Shown here: piece by piece, positions 27,549 to 36,579 of the stretch
Layout: every line of letters starts with the position of its first letter
Position numbering within the stretch: the first letter of the stretch is position 1
Source of the DNA: Corynebacterium breve
Lineage (GTDB): Bacteria; Actinomycetota; Actinomycetes; Mycobacteriales; Mycobacteriaceae
Assembly (NCBI RefSeq): GCF_030252165.1
Contig: NZ_CP126969.1
Coordinates: 1,612,001 to 1,676,000, forward strand
Length of the DNA: 64,000 nt
Direction: 5' to 3'
Position numbers and translations under genes: made by a program
The notes under the pieces: model-generated
The model's database searches: none
Told to the model about the DNA's origin: nothing
What the model saw: only the letters and a program-made list of their open reading frames with translations

Positions 27549-28349
27549 CTACCGTACCGCAGGCTGCCCCATGGCGTAGGCGCCCGCCGCGTCACGAACT
27601 TTGAGCAGGTAGTCATTCGATTGGTTGTAGGCGAACACCGCGTCGCGCCACCCCTCGGGAGTTGAAAGGTCACGACCGTCGGCGCACAGCAGGTTAGCGG
27701 CAGTCAAAGCTGCATCGTCGATTTGCTGCGGATCTGGGTCGTTGTCGCCATTCGCATCGCGACCATAGCGCCGCCACGACTCCGGGATAAATTGCATCGG
27801 CCCCATCGCGCGATCATATTCACTGTCGCCGTCCCACTCGCCGTTGTCAGTGTCTGGAATATGGGCAAAGCCGGGAGAGCCATCCAGCGGAACGCCGATG
27901 ATCGGAGGTTCGGCCAAGCCTTCGTCGTCAAGCTTGCCCTGATCCCAGGTCCTACCGGTATAGGTGCCATGGCGCGTTTCCACCCAACCGATGCCGGCCA
28001 AGGTATTCCACGCGAGGTTGCACTCAGGCCACGCGTCGCGTGCGATCAATTCAGCGTTGCCGTAGGCGCGCACGGCCTGCGGATCGATGTAGGTCGCGTC
28101 AGCGATTGGTTGCGCCCACTGCGCCAATTGATCCGAGGTGCGACCGGGGCCGTGCACGTCGATGAGCGGTGGCGCTTCGGCAACAGCAGGAGGAACGTCC
28201 TCGGGCACTGGTTGGAGGTTGCGCGGGACGATGGCCGGGGCGAATGCCGATAACGCCCACGCGACGATGGCGATAACCAAGATAATGGCTAGCACGACGG
28301 CAGTGATAGCGGCGATGCCGCATCCAGCTGCGCGACGAGGTGAAGTCAT
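27549..28349 (-). CDS. Membrane-anchored lytic transglycosylase (MltB/RPF-like lysozyme fold)
   Basis: 266 residues. The N-terminal membrane helix (CGIAAITAVVLAIILVIAIVAWAL) is followed by a Pro-rich linker. The catalytic domain has LAGIGWVETRHGTY, with the likely catalytic Glu, and YDRAMGPMQFIPESWRRYGRDANGD, the lytic transglycosylase signature, then ALTAANLLC and FAYNQSNDYLLKV. It would cleave peptidoglycan glycan strands at the outer face of the membrane. A TAGGAT box (28358-28363) lies 8 nt before the ATG at 28349, so a leaderless start is favoured over an ATG 23 codons upstream. Confidence 0.88.
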   Translation of the reverse strand: MTSPRRAAGCGIAAITAVVLAIILVIAIVAWALSAFAPAIVPRNLQPVPEDVPPAVAEAPPLIDVHGPGRTSDQLAQWAQPIADATYIDPQAVRAYGNAELIARDAWPECNLAWNTLAGIGWVETRHGTYTGRTWDQGKLDDEGLAEPPIIGVPLDGSPGFAHIPDTDNGEWDGDSEYDRAMGPMQFIPESWRRYGRDANGDNDPDPQQIDDAALTAANLLCADGRDLSTPEGWRDAVFAYNQSNDYLLKVRDAAGAYAMGQPAVR

Positions 28350-28549
28350 GAGGTCAAATCCTACCGTGACAGCCCCGAGAAACCGGTATTCGCAGCTCCG
28401 CCTTTGCAAGGTTCCCATACACCTTGCACCTGACTCCCAGATAACAGTTATGTCACAGTTTTACCTTTTGCCCCTTCCGACCCAGGCGCACCAGGTGGAT
28501 TCCGCTAGCTTGAGAATGTCTCTCCCTCACATTTCCCGAAAGGACTCCC

Positions 28550-28978
28550 ATGTCTCGCTTTACCCGCCTCGGCGCAACCATCGCAGCAGCAGCACTCACC
28601 TTCGGACTCGCAACACCAGCCCAGGCACAAGACGCAAACGTCTTTGACCTGCTCAAGACCATCAACGCCGGCGTTGAAAACACTGACTGCAGCACCTTGG
28701 GCACCGTACTTCGTGGCGCAAAGCTTGTCGACGACACCACCACCCGCAGCCAGCTGGTTGCAGACCTCAACTCCAAACTTGGCGACGACGCCACCATGAA
28801 GCTTGTCAGCGGCCCGACCATCAACAAGCTGGGCGACCGCGCCCTGGAATGCAAGATCGTCAAGGCCGATAAGCTCACCCCGGCTGATCAGGCGCTGCAG
28901 TTCGCATCGAAGCTGTCTGCGGAAGCCGGCCTGCCGGAGCTGCGCAACGTCGCTCCCCTGCTGTCCTCCAATCTCTAG
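28550..28978 (+). CDS. Secreted protein, family not recognised
   Basis: 142 residues with a clear signal peptide (MSRFTRLGATIAAAALTFGL, cleavage expected after AQA at about residue 26). The mature part has two Cys (NTDCSTL and LECKIV), which could form one disulfide, and is Leu/Asp-rich with predicted helices. An AAAGGA ribosome site sits 6 nt before the ATG. The gene overlaps the 3' end of mazG by 4 bp, convergently. I do not recognise the family. Confidence 0.75.
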   Translation: MSRFTRLGATIAAAALTFGLATPAQAQDANVFDLLKTINAGVENTDCSTLGTVLRGAKLVDDTTTRSQLVADLNSKLGDDATMKLVSGPTINKLGDRALECKIVKADKLTPADQALQFASKLSAEAGLPELRNVAPLLSSNL

Positions 28979-29586
28979 CCGTCGCGCTTTTTGCCCTCCT
29001 GCCAGAGGCGATCTTGTTCGGCCTCGCCGACAATGCCAGTCGAGCCGTCAAAGAGGTACGGGGCGCGCGAACGCATTTTGTTGGTGAACGATTCGGCGAC
29101 ATCGTAGAAGTCGAAGGCGCCTCGTCGTGAAGCAATTTCTGCATGGAAGAACACCTGGAGAAGCACGTCGCCGAGTTCGCGCATCAGCATCCGATCATTG
29201 ACCCCAGAACGAACCGCAGCCGCGAATTCCTCCGTTTCCTCCTTGAGGTACGGCAGCAACGAGCGATGGGTCTGGCCGATCTCCCAGGCCCCGCGGTCAC
29301 GGCTCGTGCGCATTGTCTCCACGGCCTGCAACACCTTGTCATGGCGACTTGCAACTTCGAATACCGTTTCGCCTCGCTCCTTGCGTCGGGCTACTTCGGG
29401 GTCGTGCGGGTTCGTCGTCAATAGTGTGCCCCATCCAGTCAACCCCTCACGAGTAGGTAGCTCCGCTATGCTCCATCGCACGGACACTGGAACCTCCCCC
29501 GTGCAGGTCACAGGCGATTCCAAGCGCGAAAGTGCGCCCATCGGAATCAGTTCAGGCCACCGAGGATCCAACACAATGACGGTCAT
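28975..29586 (-). CDS. mazG: MazG family nucleoside triphosphate pyrophosphohydrolase
   Basis: 203 residues. The MazG domain holds the Mg-binding helices LKEETEEFAAAV and ELGDVLLQVFFHAEIA (EExxE and ExxD). NTPs are cleaved to NMP and pyrophosphate, cleaning aberrant nucleotides or lowering (p)ppGpp precursors. The first 90 residues (MTVIVLDPRWPELIPMGAL) form an additional domain seen in actinobacterial MazG. A TAGGAT box (29593-29598) lies 6 nt before the ATG. Divergent from nadC. Confidence 0.9.
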   Translation of the reverse strand: MTVIVLDPRWPELIPMGALSRLESPVTCTGEVPVSVRWSIAELPTREGLTGWGTLLTTNPHDPEVARRKERGETVFEVASRHDKVLQAVETMRTSRDRGAWEIGQTHRSLLPYLKEETEEFAAAVRSGVNDRMLMRELGDVLLQVFFHAEIASRRGAFDFYDVAESFTNKMRSRAPYLFDGSTGIVGEAEQDRLWQEGKKRDG

Positions 29587-29615
29587 GGCCCCATCCTATG
29601 CCTACGATGGTCGCT
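29587..29615. promoter_or_regulatory. Very short divergent promoter region between mazG and nadC
   Basis: Only 29 bp separate the two start codons. They hold TAGGAT on the minus strand (29593-29598, 6 nt before mazG) and TACGAT on the plus strand (29603-29608, 7 nt before nadC). Both genes would be leaderless, and the polymerases would compete for overlapping DNA. Confidence 0.55.
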
Positions 29616-30488
29616 ATGACTGACCAAGCAAACGGACTCAACCGTACCGATACGCTCCGGGCCATTCACCGCGCCATGGAAGAAGACCTCTACTACGGCC
29701 CGGATATCACGTCGATCGCGACCGTGGCTGAATCTGCCCGCGCGGTTGCGGAGGTACGGACTCGCCAAGAAGGGGTCGTATCAGGCTTGGAGATCATCGC
29801 CTGGACTCTGGAGACCCAAATCCCCACGGAGAAGTTCTCTGTAGCTTTGCTTGTCGACGACGGCGCACGCGTCGTTCCCGGCGACATCGTCGCCCGCATT
29901 GAGGCCCCCACCCGAGCGCTTCTGACTTGTGAGCGCACTTTTCTCAACCTCATCGGTCACATGTCGGGCATCTCCACTGCCGTCTCTCGCTGGGTGAGAG
30001 AACTCGAAGGCACTCCGACACGTGTTCGCGATTCGCGCAAGACCCTGCCCGGCATGCGCGAAATGCAAAAGTACGCGGTGCGCGCCGGTGGCGGAATCAA
30101 TCACCGCATGGGGCTTGGCGACGAAGCCCTGATCAAAGACAATCACGTCATCGCGGCAGGTTCTGTTGTCGAAGCTTACTTGGACGTACGCCGCATGTAC
30201 CCCTCGAAGTTTTGTGAAGTCGAAGTGGACTCGTTGGAGCAGTTCGAGGCTCTCCTGCCGTACAAACCCGACATGATCCTCCTAGATAACTTTTCTGTGG
30301 ACGATGTCGCCACGGCTGTGTCCAAGCGCAATGACCAGGCCCCTGAGATGCAGCTCGAGGCTTCGGGTGGACTCACCCTGTCCGATGCTCGCGCTTATGG
30401 AAATACCGGCGTGGATTTTGTCGCCGTCGGTGCACTCACTCACTCGGTCGACGTGCTCGACCTTGGCCTGGACTTCCTCGAGCAGTAG
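29616..30488 (+). CDS. nadC: Nicotinate-nucleotide pyrophosphorylase (quinolinate phosphoribosyltransferase)
   Basis: 290 residues. It converts quinolinate and PRPP to nicotinate mononucleotide in NAD synthesis. Motifs include EDLYYGPDITS, CERTFLNLIGHMSGIST, RVRDSRKTLPGMREMQKYAVRAGGG (substrate Arg/Lys), GLGDEALIKDNHV, and the C-terminal EASGGLTLSDARAYG phosphate site. The start at 29616 follows a TACGAT box by 7 nt; an upstream ATG at 29598 lies before that box. nadA and nadB are not adjacent in this window. Confidence 0.95.
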   Translation: MTDQANGLNRTDTLRAIHRAMEEDLYYGPDITSIATVAESARAVAEVRTRQEGVVSGLEIIAWTLETQIPTEKFSVALLVDDGARVVPGDIVARIEAPTRALLTCERTFLNLIGHMSGISTAVSRWVRELEGTPTRVRDSRKTLPGMREMQKYAVRAGGGINHRMGLGDEALIKDNHVIAAGSVVEAYLDVRRMYPSKFCEVEVDSLEQFEALLPYKPDMILLDNFSVDDVATAVSKRNDQAPEMQLEASGGLTLSDARAYGNTGVDFVAVGALTHSVDVLDLGLDFLEQ

Positions 30489-30491
30489 GGA

Positions 30492-32381
30492 CTAATTGCG
30501 CAAGGCGCGGTCATTGAGTTCTCGGCGCGCCTTCTCCAGTGCAACAAGGTCGGAGAAGAGCGAGTTGTACGCCACCTCATCATCCGACGGGCGCATCCGC
30601 TGCAGCTGGGATTTCAGTTGCGCGATCTGGTCGCTTACGCGCACTTCTTGGAGGCGCGACAACACCGAGTCGGCGTGGGGCTCCATGTTTTCGGCATGAA
30701 TCGGCTCAATGGCCAGCTGAGATACGAAGTTCCGCCCCGCGAGATCCTTCATCTCGCCCGAAACTGCGGCGAGCCATTCCACGCCGCTTTGGGCGTTGGC
30801 TGCGCCGCCCGCATCCGTCATCGCTTGGCGAACCTGCCGGTACGCATCGTTGGTAAACGCGTCCGGATTGATACCGTCAAAATAGCTGCCGGCAGCGTCT
30901 GGGTACTGCAACGCGATCTTAAGAGCCTCACGCTGCGCCCATAACCTTGGATCGTTCGGGTTTGGCGCAATAAGCATCGGTGCCTGTGTGTTTTGCACGG
31001 AATCGGCTGTGGGGCGGTCAAACACTCGCTGCTTCTTCTGCGAGGGGTTCTTCGCCTCCGCGCGGACTTGGCGCATCACTTCACTTGGATCGGGCCACCC
31101 CACCCACCCTGCGAGCTGGCGGGCATACTCGGTTTGCAGCGCATTGTCGCGAATTTGGGCGACGACGGGAATGGTGCGCCGCAAAGCTTGCAACCGAGAC
31201 TCTGCCGTATCTAGTGGGTAGTCCTTCAACAGCGAATTGATCACGAACTCAAACATGGGAATGCGGCTGGCCACCAAATCACGCACGGCGGCATCGCCAC
31301 GCTCGAGGCGCAGGTCGCAGGGGTCCATTCCGTCAGGAGCAGTGGCGACGAACGACTGGCCCGTAAACTTCTGGTCCCCCTCGAAAGCGCGCATCGCGGC
31401 CTTCTGGCCGGCCTCGTCACCGTCGAAAGTATAGATGAGCTCGCCGCGGAAGTAGTCGTCGTCAAGCATGAGACGACGCAGGATCGCCAAGTGCTCGGAA
31501 CCGAACGCTGTGCCGCACGATGCCACGGCAGTCTTGACACCTGCCGCGTACATCGCCATCACGTCTGTATAGCCTTCCACGACCACAGCCTGGCGTTCAG
31601 AGGCAACGTGCTTCTTTGCCAAATCCACTCCGAAAAGCACCTTCGACTTGTGATAGAGCATCGTATCCGCGGTATTCATGTATTTGCCCATTTTGTCGTC
31701 GTCGAAGAGCTTGCGGGCACCGAAGCCGATGACATTGCCGGACAAGTCTTTAATGGGCCACAGCAGGCGACGGTGGAATTTGTCGATGGGACCGCGGCGG
31801 CCCATCGTCGATAAGCCTGCGTCTTCGAGCTCCTTGAATTCAAAACCTTTACGCAACAAATGCTTGGTCAGGGTGTCCCAACCATCCGGGGCATAGCCAC
31901 ACTCGAAGGTGTAGATGATGTCCTGACTGAATCCACGGTTGAGCAAGAAATCACGCGCAGGCTTTGCCTCTGGCGTTTCCAGCTGTTCGCGATAGAACTC
32001 ATGGGCTGCCTTGTTCGCCGCGATCAAACGCGCGCGGGTGCCGGGCTTGACGTCACGAGCACCCGTCGAACCGCCCTGGTAATTGATCTGGTAGCCGATC
32101 ATGTCGGCGACAGACTCCACAGCCTCGGGGAACGTCAGGTGTTCCATTTCCATGAGGAACTTGAAAACGTCGCCACCCTGGCTCGTAGAGAAGCAGTAAT
32201 AGAAACCTCGCGCCGGGCGGACGTGGAAAGACGGCGTCTTCTCATCCTTAAACGGCGACAGTCCTTTCAGCGAATCGTGACCCGCCGGCTTCAGCTGGAC
32301 GTACTCCCCCACGATCTCTGCGATGTCAGCGCGCTCACGGATCGCCTCAACATCGGAATCTGGAATTCTGCCCTTAGCCAT
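30492..32381 (-). CDS. dnaG: DNA primase with degenerate zinc-binding domain
   Basis: 629 residues. It makes RNA primers for replication. The N-terminal domain aligns with the CHC2 zinc finger (GLSPFKDEKTPSFHV, then YYCFSTSQGGDVFKF) but three of the four metal ligands are changed: Ser42, Lys45, Cys63 and Thr66 stand where Cys, His, Cys and Cys are usual. The TOPRIM core is normal (VVEGYTDVMAMYAAG, YTFDGDEAGQKAAMRAF), and a helical DnaB-binding C-terminus follows. A TAGGAT box (32389-32394) 7 nt before the ATG indicates a leaderless start. Confidence 0.94.
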   Translation of the reverse strand: MAKGRIPDSDVEAIRERADIAEIVGEYVQLKPAGHDSLKGLSPFKDEKTPSFHVRPARGFYYCFSTSQGGDVFKFLMEMEHLTFPEAVESVADMIGYQINYQGGSTGARDVKPGTRARLIAANKAAHEFYREQLETPEAKPARDFLLNRGFSQDIIYTFECGYAPDGWDTLTKHLLRKGFEFKELEDAGLSTMGRRGPIDKFHRRLLWPIKDLSGNVIGFGARKLFDDDKMGKYMNTADTMLYHKSKVLFGVDLAKKHVASERQAVVVEGYTDVMAMYAAGVKTAVASCGTAFGSEHLAILRRLMLDDDYFRGELIYTFDGDEAGQKAAMRAFEGDQKFTGQSFVATAPDGMDPCDLRLERGDAAVRDLVASRIPMFEFVINSLLKDYPLDTAESRLQALRRTIPVVAQIRDNALQTEYARQLAGWVGWPDPSEVMRQVRAEAKNPSQKKQRVFDRPTADSVQNTQAPMLIAPNPNDPRLWAQREALKIALQYPDAAGSYFDGINPDAFTNDAYRQVRQAMTDAGGAANAQSGVEWLAAVSGEMKDLAGRNFVSQLAIEPIHAENMEPHADSVLSRLQEVRVSDQIAQLKSQLQRMRPSDDEVAYNSLFSDLVALEKARRELNDRALRN

Positions 32382-32453
32382 GAAACACATCCTACATACT
32401 GGGAATCTCTGCCCCAATGCATCCGCAAAAACGCCATGGGGCACAATGGGCGC

Positions 32454-32888
32454 ATGGCCAGCTCCGGACAAAAGGGCCGTAAGACCGTGCCCTCCATCAT
32501 CGCCAGCGTTGCACTGCTCGCAGTCGCTGGAATCTTCGGCTTCAACAACCTTCCTGACGAAGGCGAGACGACACCAAAAACGCAGGTGTCGTCGGCAAGC
32601 GATGCGTGCTCAACTTTGCCCGACGAGGCGTACGACACCATCGACGACATCTATGCCGGCGGGCCATTCGAGTACCCCGACAACGACGGTTCCCGTTTTG
32701 GTAACTATGAGGGAGTGCTTCCCGACGAAAAACTGGGCTACTACCGCGAATACACCGTTGAAACTCCTGGATTGTCGCACCGCGGGGCCAAACGCATCGT
32801 GACAGGTGGCGACCCAGCCCATGACCCCGACGTTTTCTACTACACCGACGATCACTACGAAACCTTCTGCGAGGTGACCGATGCTTAG
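32454..32888 (+). CDS. Secreted guanyl-specific ribonuclease (RNase Sa/T1-N1 family)
   Basis: 144 residues. An N-terminal hydrophobic signal or anchor (PSIIASVALLAVAGIFGF) is followed by about 20 linker residues and a domain that aligns closely with Streptomyces RNase Sa: LPDEAYDTIDDI, GGPFEYPDNDGSRFGN, YYREYTVETPG (catalytic Glu), RGAKRIVTGG (Arg) and DDHYETF (His). Two Cys at the domain edges could pair as in RNase Sa. The enzyme would cut RNA after G outside the cell. It overlaps the barstar gene by 8 bp. Confidence 0.9.
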   Translation: MASSGQKGRKTVPSIIASVALLAVAGIFGFNNLPDEGETTPKTQVSSASDACSTLPDEAYDTIDDIYAGGPFEYPDNDGSRFGNYEGVLPDEKLGYYREYTVETPGLSHRGAKRIVTGGDPAHDPDVFYYTDDHYETFCEVTDA

Positions 32889-33132
32889 ACGACGACGCAA
32901 CCCGATCCTGATCACGGCCCCAGTCGGCAGCCTGTCTGACCTATACAAAGCTATCGCCACGGTGGTCTACCCCGCCGACCGACCGGCCCCAACCAATCTT
33001 GATGGACTGGCCGACCTGCTGCGCGAGTACCGCGTGCGTCGTGTGTTGTGCTCCGACTGGAATATCCCAAGTGAAGACACGCGGCGCGTGCATCGCATGT
33101 TCCGTGACGTCGGAGTTGACCTGATCAGATAG
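32881..33132 (+). CDS. Barstar-family inhibitor of the adjacent ribonuclease
   Basis: 83 residues of the barstar (RNase inhibitor) fold: NPILITAPVGSLSDLYKAIATV, TNLDGLADLLREY, and CSDWNIPSEDTRRVHRMFRDVG. It has no signal peptide, so it would neutralise the RNase in the cytoplasm before export. The start codon lies 8 bp inside the RNase gene, giving tight translational coupling and thus immunity whenever the enzyme is made. A perfect 20-bp terminator follows. Confidence 0.88.
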   Translation: MLRRRRNPILITAPVGSLSDLYKAIATVVYPADRPAPTNLDGLADLLREYRVRRVLCSDWNIPSEDTRRVHRMFRDVGVDLIR

Positions 33133-33144
33133 TCATTTTTGGTG

Positions 33145-33188
33145 CCTTGCGCAAAAGCGTCTGGAAAACCAGACGCTTTTGCGCAAGG
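33145..33188. terminator. Bidirectional terminator between barstar and dgt
   Basis: A perfect 20-bp stem (CCTTGCGCAAAAGCGTCTGG and its complement) with an AAAA loop. The A- and T-rich runs within the stem let it serve the convergent barstar and dgt transcripts. Confidence 0.85.
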
Positions 33189-33199
33189 TTACTTTTGCC

Positions 33200-34471
33200 C
33201 TACCCCAAGAATCCCGCTAGCCCTGAAGATCGCTTCGCAATGCGTTCCAATCGCGACTCCGTCATTGACGCAATCTGATCGATGATCACGCGCGCCCGCT
33301 CTTGATCCGTCTCCGCTTCCATCCACCAGGCGGCGAACATCGTGTCCAAAGTGCCCGGCGCGCCGGCGGTGAGGTAATCGTGGACTCGGTTGATTCGATC
33401 GCGTTGGCGATCCTGCCTAGCCACATGCGTCGGCATATCCATCACGTAAAGCACCGCCACCGTCTTCAACAGGCGCACCTCAGCATCAGCATCGGGCGGA
33501 ATGATCAAATCTCCATGCATCCGCCCGAGCTTCGGCTGGTCCGCCTCTTCTGTCGCGGTGATCACGGCGCCGACATACCTACCGACGAGTTCGCTGGTAA
33601 GCCTCTTTAACTGCGTCCAGCTGCGCAAGGTGTAGTTGAACTCAGCCCCTTCACCAATTGCCGGGAGCGCACGGAGCCTATCTGCTGCTTCGAGAAGCTC
33701 CTCAGCTGTGCCTCCAAAGGCCTTTGCGCCTTTCTCCGCCAGCTGCGCTAGCTCGACAAGATCCCACAGCACCTGCAGGGAAATTCGTCCAGAAATGATG
33801 CCGTCTTCTACGTCATGCACCGAATAGGCGATGTCGTCGGAGAAATCCATCACTTGGGCTTCCATGCTTGGGCGTTCGTCGACGTGGCCTTCGCGGATCC
33901 ATTCCAAAATGTGCGCATCTTCGTCGTATGCACCGTATTTGCGGTTTTTGGACCCGTCGGGGTTCGTTGCCGTGCGCGGGTATTTGCACGCCGCGTCCAG
34001 TGCCGCCCTGGTGAGGTTGAGTCCGACGGAGTGGTCGTCGTAAAGCACTTTCGGTTCAAGACGGGTCAGAATGCGCAGAGTCTGAGCGTTGCCTTCAAAG
34101 CCTCCTGCCTCTTGGGCCAGCGCATTGAGGGCGTTTTCGCCATTGTGTCCGTACGGGGGGTGGCCAATGTCATGGGTGAGACCCGCCATATCGCACAAAT
34201 CCGAGTCAAGGCCAAGCCCGGTGCCAATACCCCGGGCGATCTGCCCAACTTCGAGCGAGTGAGTGAGGCGAGTACGGGGCGTATCCCCGTCCTGAGGGCC
34301 AACGACCTGCGTCTTGTCCGCTAGACGACGAAGCGCCGCCGAGTGCAGTACACGTGCCCGGTCGCGTGAAAATGCGCCCCGGTGGTCCGCCTCCGTGTTT
34401 TTATACTGCGAACCCTTGGGTCCTTCGGGAGCCAAGCGAGCCAGATCGGCCGCTGAGTATTCATAGGTCAT
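33200..34471 (-). CDS. dgt: Deoxyguanosinetriphosphate triphosphohydrolase-like protein
   Basis: 423 residues of the HD superfamily. TRLTHSLEVGQIARGIG gives the first His, MAGLTHDIGHPPYGHNGE the HD pair, and FSDDIAYSVHDVEDG the last Asp. It hydrolyses dNTPs to the nucleoside and triphosphate; several relatives act as dNTPases in nucleotide pool control. Length is that of the actinobacterial type. It lies downstream of nothing obvious on its strand; in many actinobacteria it is next to dnaG, and here only the RNase/barstar pair separates them. Confidence 0.92.
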   Translation of the reverse strand: MTYEYSAADLARLAPEGPKGSQYKNTEADHRGAFSRDRARVLHSAALRRLADKTQVVGPQDGDTPRTRLTHSLEVGQIARGIGTGLGLDSDLCDMAGLTHDIGHPPYGHNGENALNALAQEAGGFEGNAQTLRILTRLEPKVLYDDHSVGLNLTRAALDAACKYPRTATNPDGSKNRKYGAYDEDAHILEWIREGHVDERPSMEAQVMDFSDDIAYSVHDVEDGIISGRISLQVLWDLVELAQLAEKGAKAFGGTAEELLEAADRLRALPAIGEGAEFNYTLRSWTQLKRLTSELVGRYVGAVITATEEADQPKLGRMHGDLIIPPDADAEVRLLKTVAVLYVMDMPTHVARQDRQRDRINRVHDYLTAGAPGTLDTMFAAWWMEAETDQERARVIIDQIASMTESRLERIAKRSSGLAGFLG

Positions 34472-34578
34472 AACAGTTTTTCAGCCTATCTGGGAATTCG
34501 ATAACGATGTGGCCAGACACGATAAGCTTTCGGGATGCTTTCCGGCAACGTCAAGGTTTGACCGCTAATCTAGTGTGC

Positions 34579-36573
34579 ATGACTGCGCAACACTTCAAAG
34601 CCCTTCTCGCCGCTCCACTTTTGGGTGGCGCTGTTGCACTTGCCTGCGCGCCGGCAGCACTCGCCCTGACTAGTGATGTAACGGTGCAAGCCCAGGCCCA
34701 AGCAACGATGGAGCCGGTGCGCCTCACGACTGCGGTAACTGATGCCTCAGGCATTCTCTCTGCGACCGATATTGCAGCGATCGAGGATGCAATCGACCAA
34801 TTGCGCTCAGAGCGCCAATTGAACGCTTATGTCGTGTACATGCCGAGTTTCGGCGATTACCAGCCGACCGAGTGGGCAGAAAAGGCTGTGGCAGCAAACG
34901 GCGGTGACAATACGGCCGTGATCGCGATTTCGCCGGAGGAGCGCCTCTACGGCATCCACGTCGGTTCGCAGTGGACTCAGGCCCAACTCGACGACATGAA
35001 CGAGGCCGCATTCAGTTCCCTGTCCAACGACGATTGGGCAGACGCCGCCGTCAACGCGCTGCAGGCGGCTACCCCAGGTGGCTCCTCCGGTGAAAACGCC
35101 ACCTGGCTGGGCGCGGGTGCAGGTGCGGTCGCCCTGACCGGCGGTGGACTGTGGGCGTACTCGCGCAGGAAGAACAAGAAAGAGTCGGCGGCGATGCTGG
35201 AATCGTCCCGCGACATCGACCCGGCCGATACTAGGTCACTGGCGAAACTCCCGACACAGACCCTAGAACAGCTTGCGCAGGATACCTTGGTAGCGGTCGA
35301 CGAATCGATCCGGTTGGGACGTGAAGAGTTGGATCTGGCGACGGCAGAGTTCGGACCCGACCGCACGCGCTCATTTACCGCTGCGATGAACACCGCGAAC
35401 TCTGCGATGCAGCGCGCTTTTGAAATCCAGAAGCGCCTCAATGATGCGATCCCCGAAACCGAGCCAGAGAAGCGATCCATGCTTGTGGACATTATTTCGT
35501 CTGCTGGTACAGCTGACCAAGCGTTGGACCGCAAGTCTGAAGAGTTTTCCGAGATGCGCAATCTGCTCATTACCGCCCCGGATGCCATTGACCAGATCAC
35601 GCAACGCACCGTATCGATTCGCACCCGTATCGAGCCAGCCCGTGAGATTCTCAAAGATCTGCAATCTCGCTACTCCGACGCGATGCTGGACTCGATCGAA
35701 GACAACGTAGAGCTCGCAGTGGCATCGCTCCAAGAAGCCGAGAACAATCTCGACTCCGCCCGCGAGCTTGAGTCGCGACCGGCCGGACAGCAGGGGGCGT
35801 TGGTGGACCACATCCGCACCGGCGAGCACTCCGTTGAGGTCGCTGATAATCTGTTGCGCTCGATTGAAAACGCGGATGCCAATATTCGCAATGCCCAGGC
35901 AAATTTGCCGGCCCTCATCGAGGAAATCGAGGGCGAGATCGTCGAAACCGAGCGACTCAAGGCAGCAACTCAGTCCGGCGCACGCATCAACGTCAGCACG
36001 CTTAACGACGTCGCGCACCGGGCCCGCTATGCACTGCAAGAAGCGCGCGCCATTGCGAATCAAGACCCGCTAAAGGCGTTCACTGATCTCACGCACACGG
36101 ATGCTGAACTCGACGAAGCTATCGCTGACGCCCAAGGCGCAGCCCGTGACCAGGAGCGCCAACTAAGCATCCTGGATCAGCAACTCAATGCGGCCGCAGC
36201 TCAGATTCAGGGCGCGGAGGATCTCATTGCGTCCTACGGTCGCGTGGTGGGTTCCCAGGCCCGCACCCTATTGGCAGAAGCGAAGCGCCAACATGCGGAT
36301 GCACTTAACCGACGCATCAATGACACGCGGAACGCCATCGAGCTTGCCCGCATGGCAACTGAATCGGCGCGTCGTGCTGCACGCGCGGCACAGAACGACA
36401 TCAACAATTACCGCAATCGCCAGGCAGCGGGGACCTTCGGCGATATCGCCCAAGGCATTATCATCGGCTCAATGCTCTCCGGTGGCGGTGGCTCCCGTGG
36501 CGGCTTCGGCGGCGGAGGATTTGGCGGCGGAGGCGGCGGCTGGGGTGGCGGTTCCCGCGGCGGCTCGTTCTAG
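34579..36573 (+). CDS. TPM-domain membrane protein with coiled coil and Gly-rich tail
   Basis: 664 residues. A signal peptide (HFKALLAAPLLGGAVALACAPAALA) leads into a TPM domain (VTDASGILSATDIAAIEDAI, then VYMPSFGDYQPTEWAEKA). A single helix near residue 180 (WLGAGAGAVALTGGGLWAY) is followed by a long, Glu/Gln/Ala-rich predicted coiled coil (about 200-620). The tail is almost pure Gly with Phe, Trp, Arg and Ser. This matches a family conserved in actinobacteria; role unknown, probably envelope related. Leaderless start: TAATCT (34566-34571) 7 nt before ATG. Confidence 0.87.
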   Translation: MTAQHFKALLAAPLLGGAVALACAPAALALTSDVTVQAQAQATMEPVRLTTAVTDASGILSATDIAAIEDAIDQLRSERQLNAYVVYMPSFGDYQPTEWAEKAVAANGGDNTAVIAISPEERLYGIHVGSQWTQAQLDDMNEAAFSSLSNDDWADAAVNALQAATPGGSSGENATWLGAGAGAVALTGGGLWAYSRRKNKKESAAMLESSRDIDPADTRSLAKLPTQTLEQLAQDTLVAVDESIRLGREELDLATAEFGPDRTRSFTAAMNTANSAMQRAFEIQKRLNDAIPETEPEKRSMLVDIISSAGTADQALDRKSEEFSEMRNLLITAPDAIDQITQRTVSIRTRIEPAREILKDLQSRYSDAMLDSIEDNVELAVASLQEAENNLDSARELESRPAGQQGALVDHIRTGEHSVEVADNLLRSIENADANIRNAQANLPALIEEIEGEIVETERLKAATQSGARINVSTLNDVAHRARYALQEARAIANQDPLKAFTDLTHTDAELDEAIADAQGAARDQERQLSILDQQLNAAAAQIQGAEDLIASYGRVVGSQARTLLAEAKRQHADALNRRINDTRNAIELARMATESARRAARAAQNDINNYRNRQAAGTFGDIAQGIIIGSMLSGGGGSRGGFGGGGFGGGGGGWGGGSRGGSF

Positions 36574-36579
36574 GGCCTT

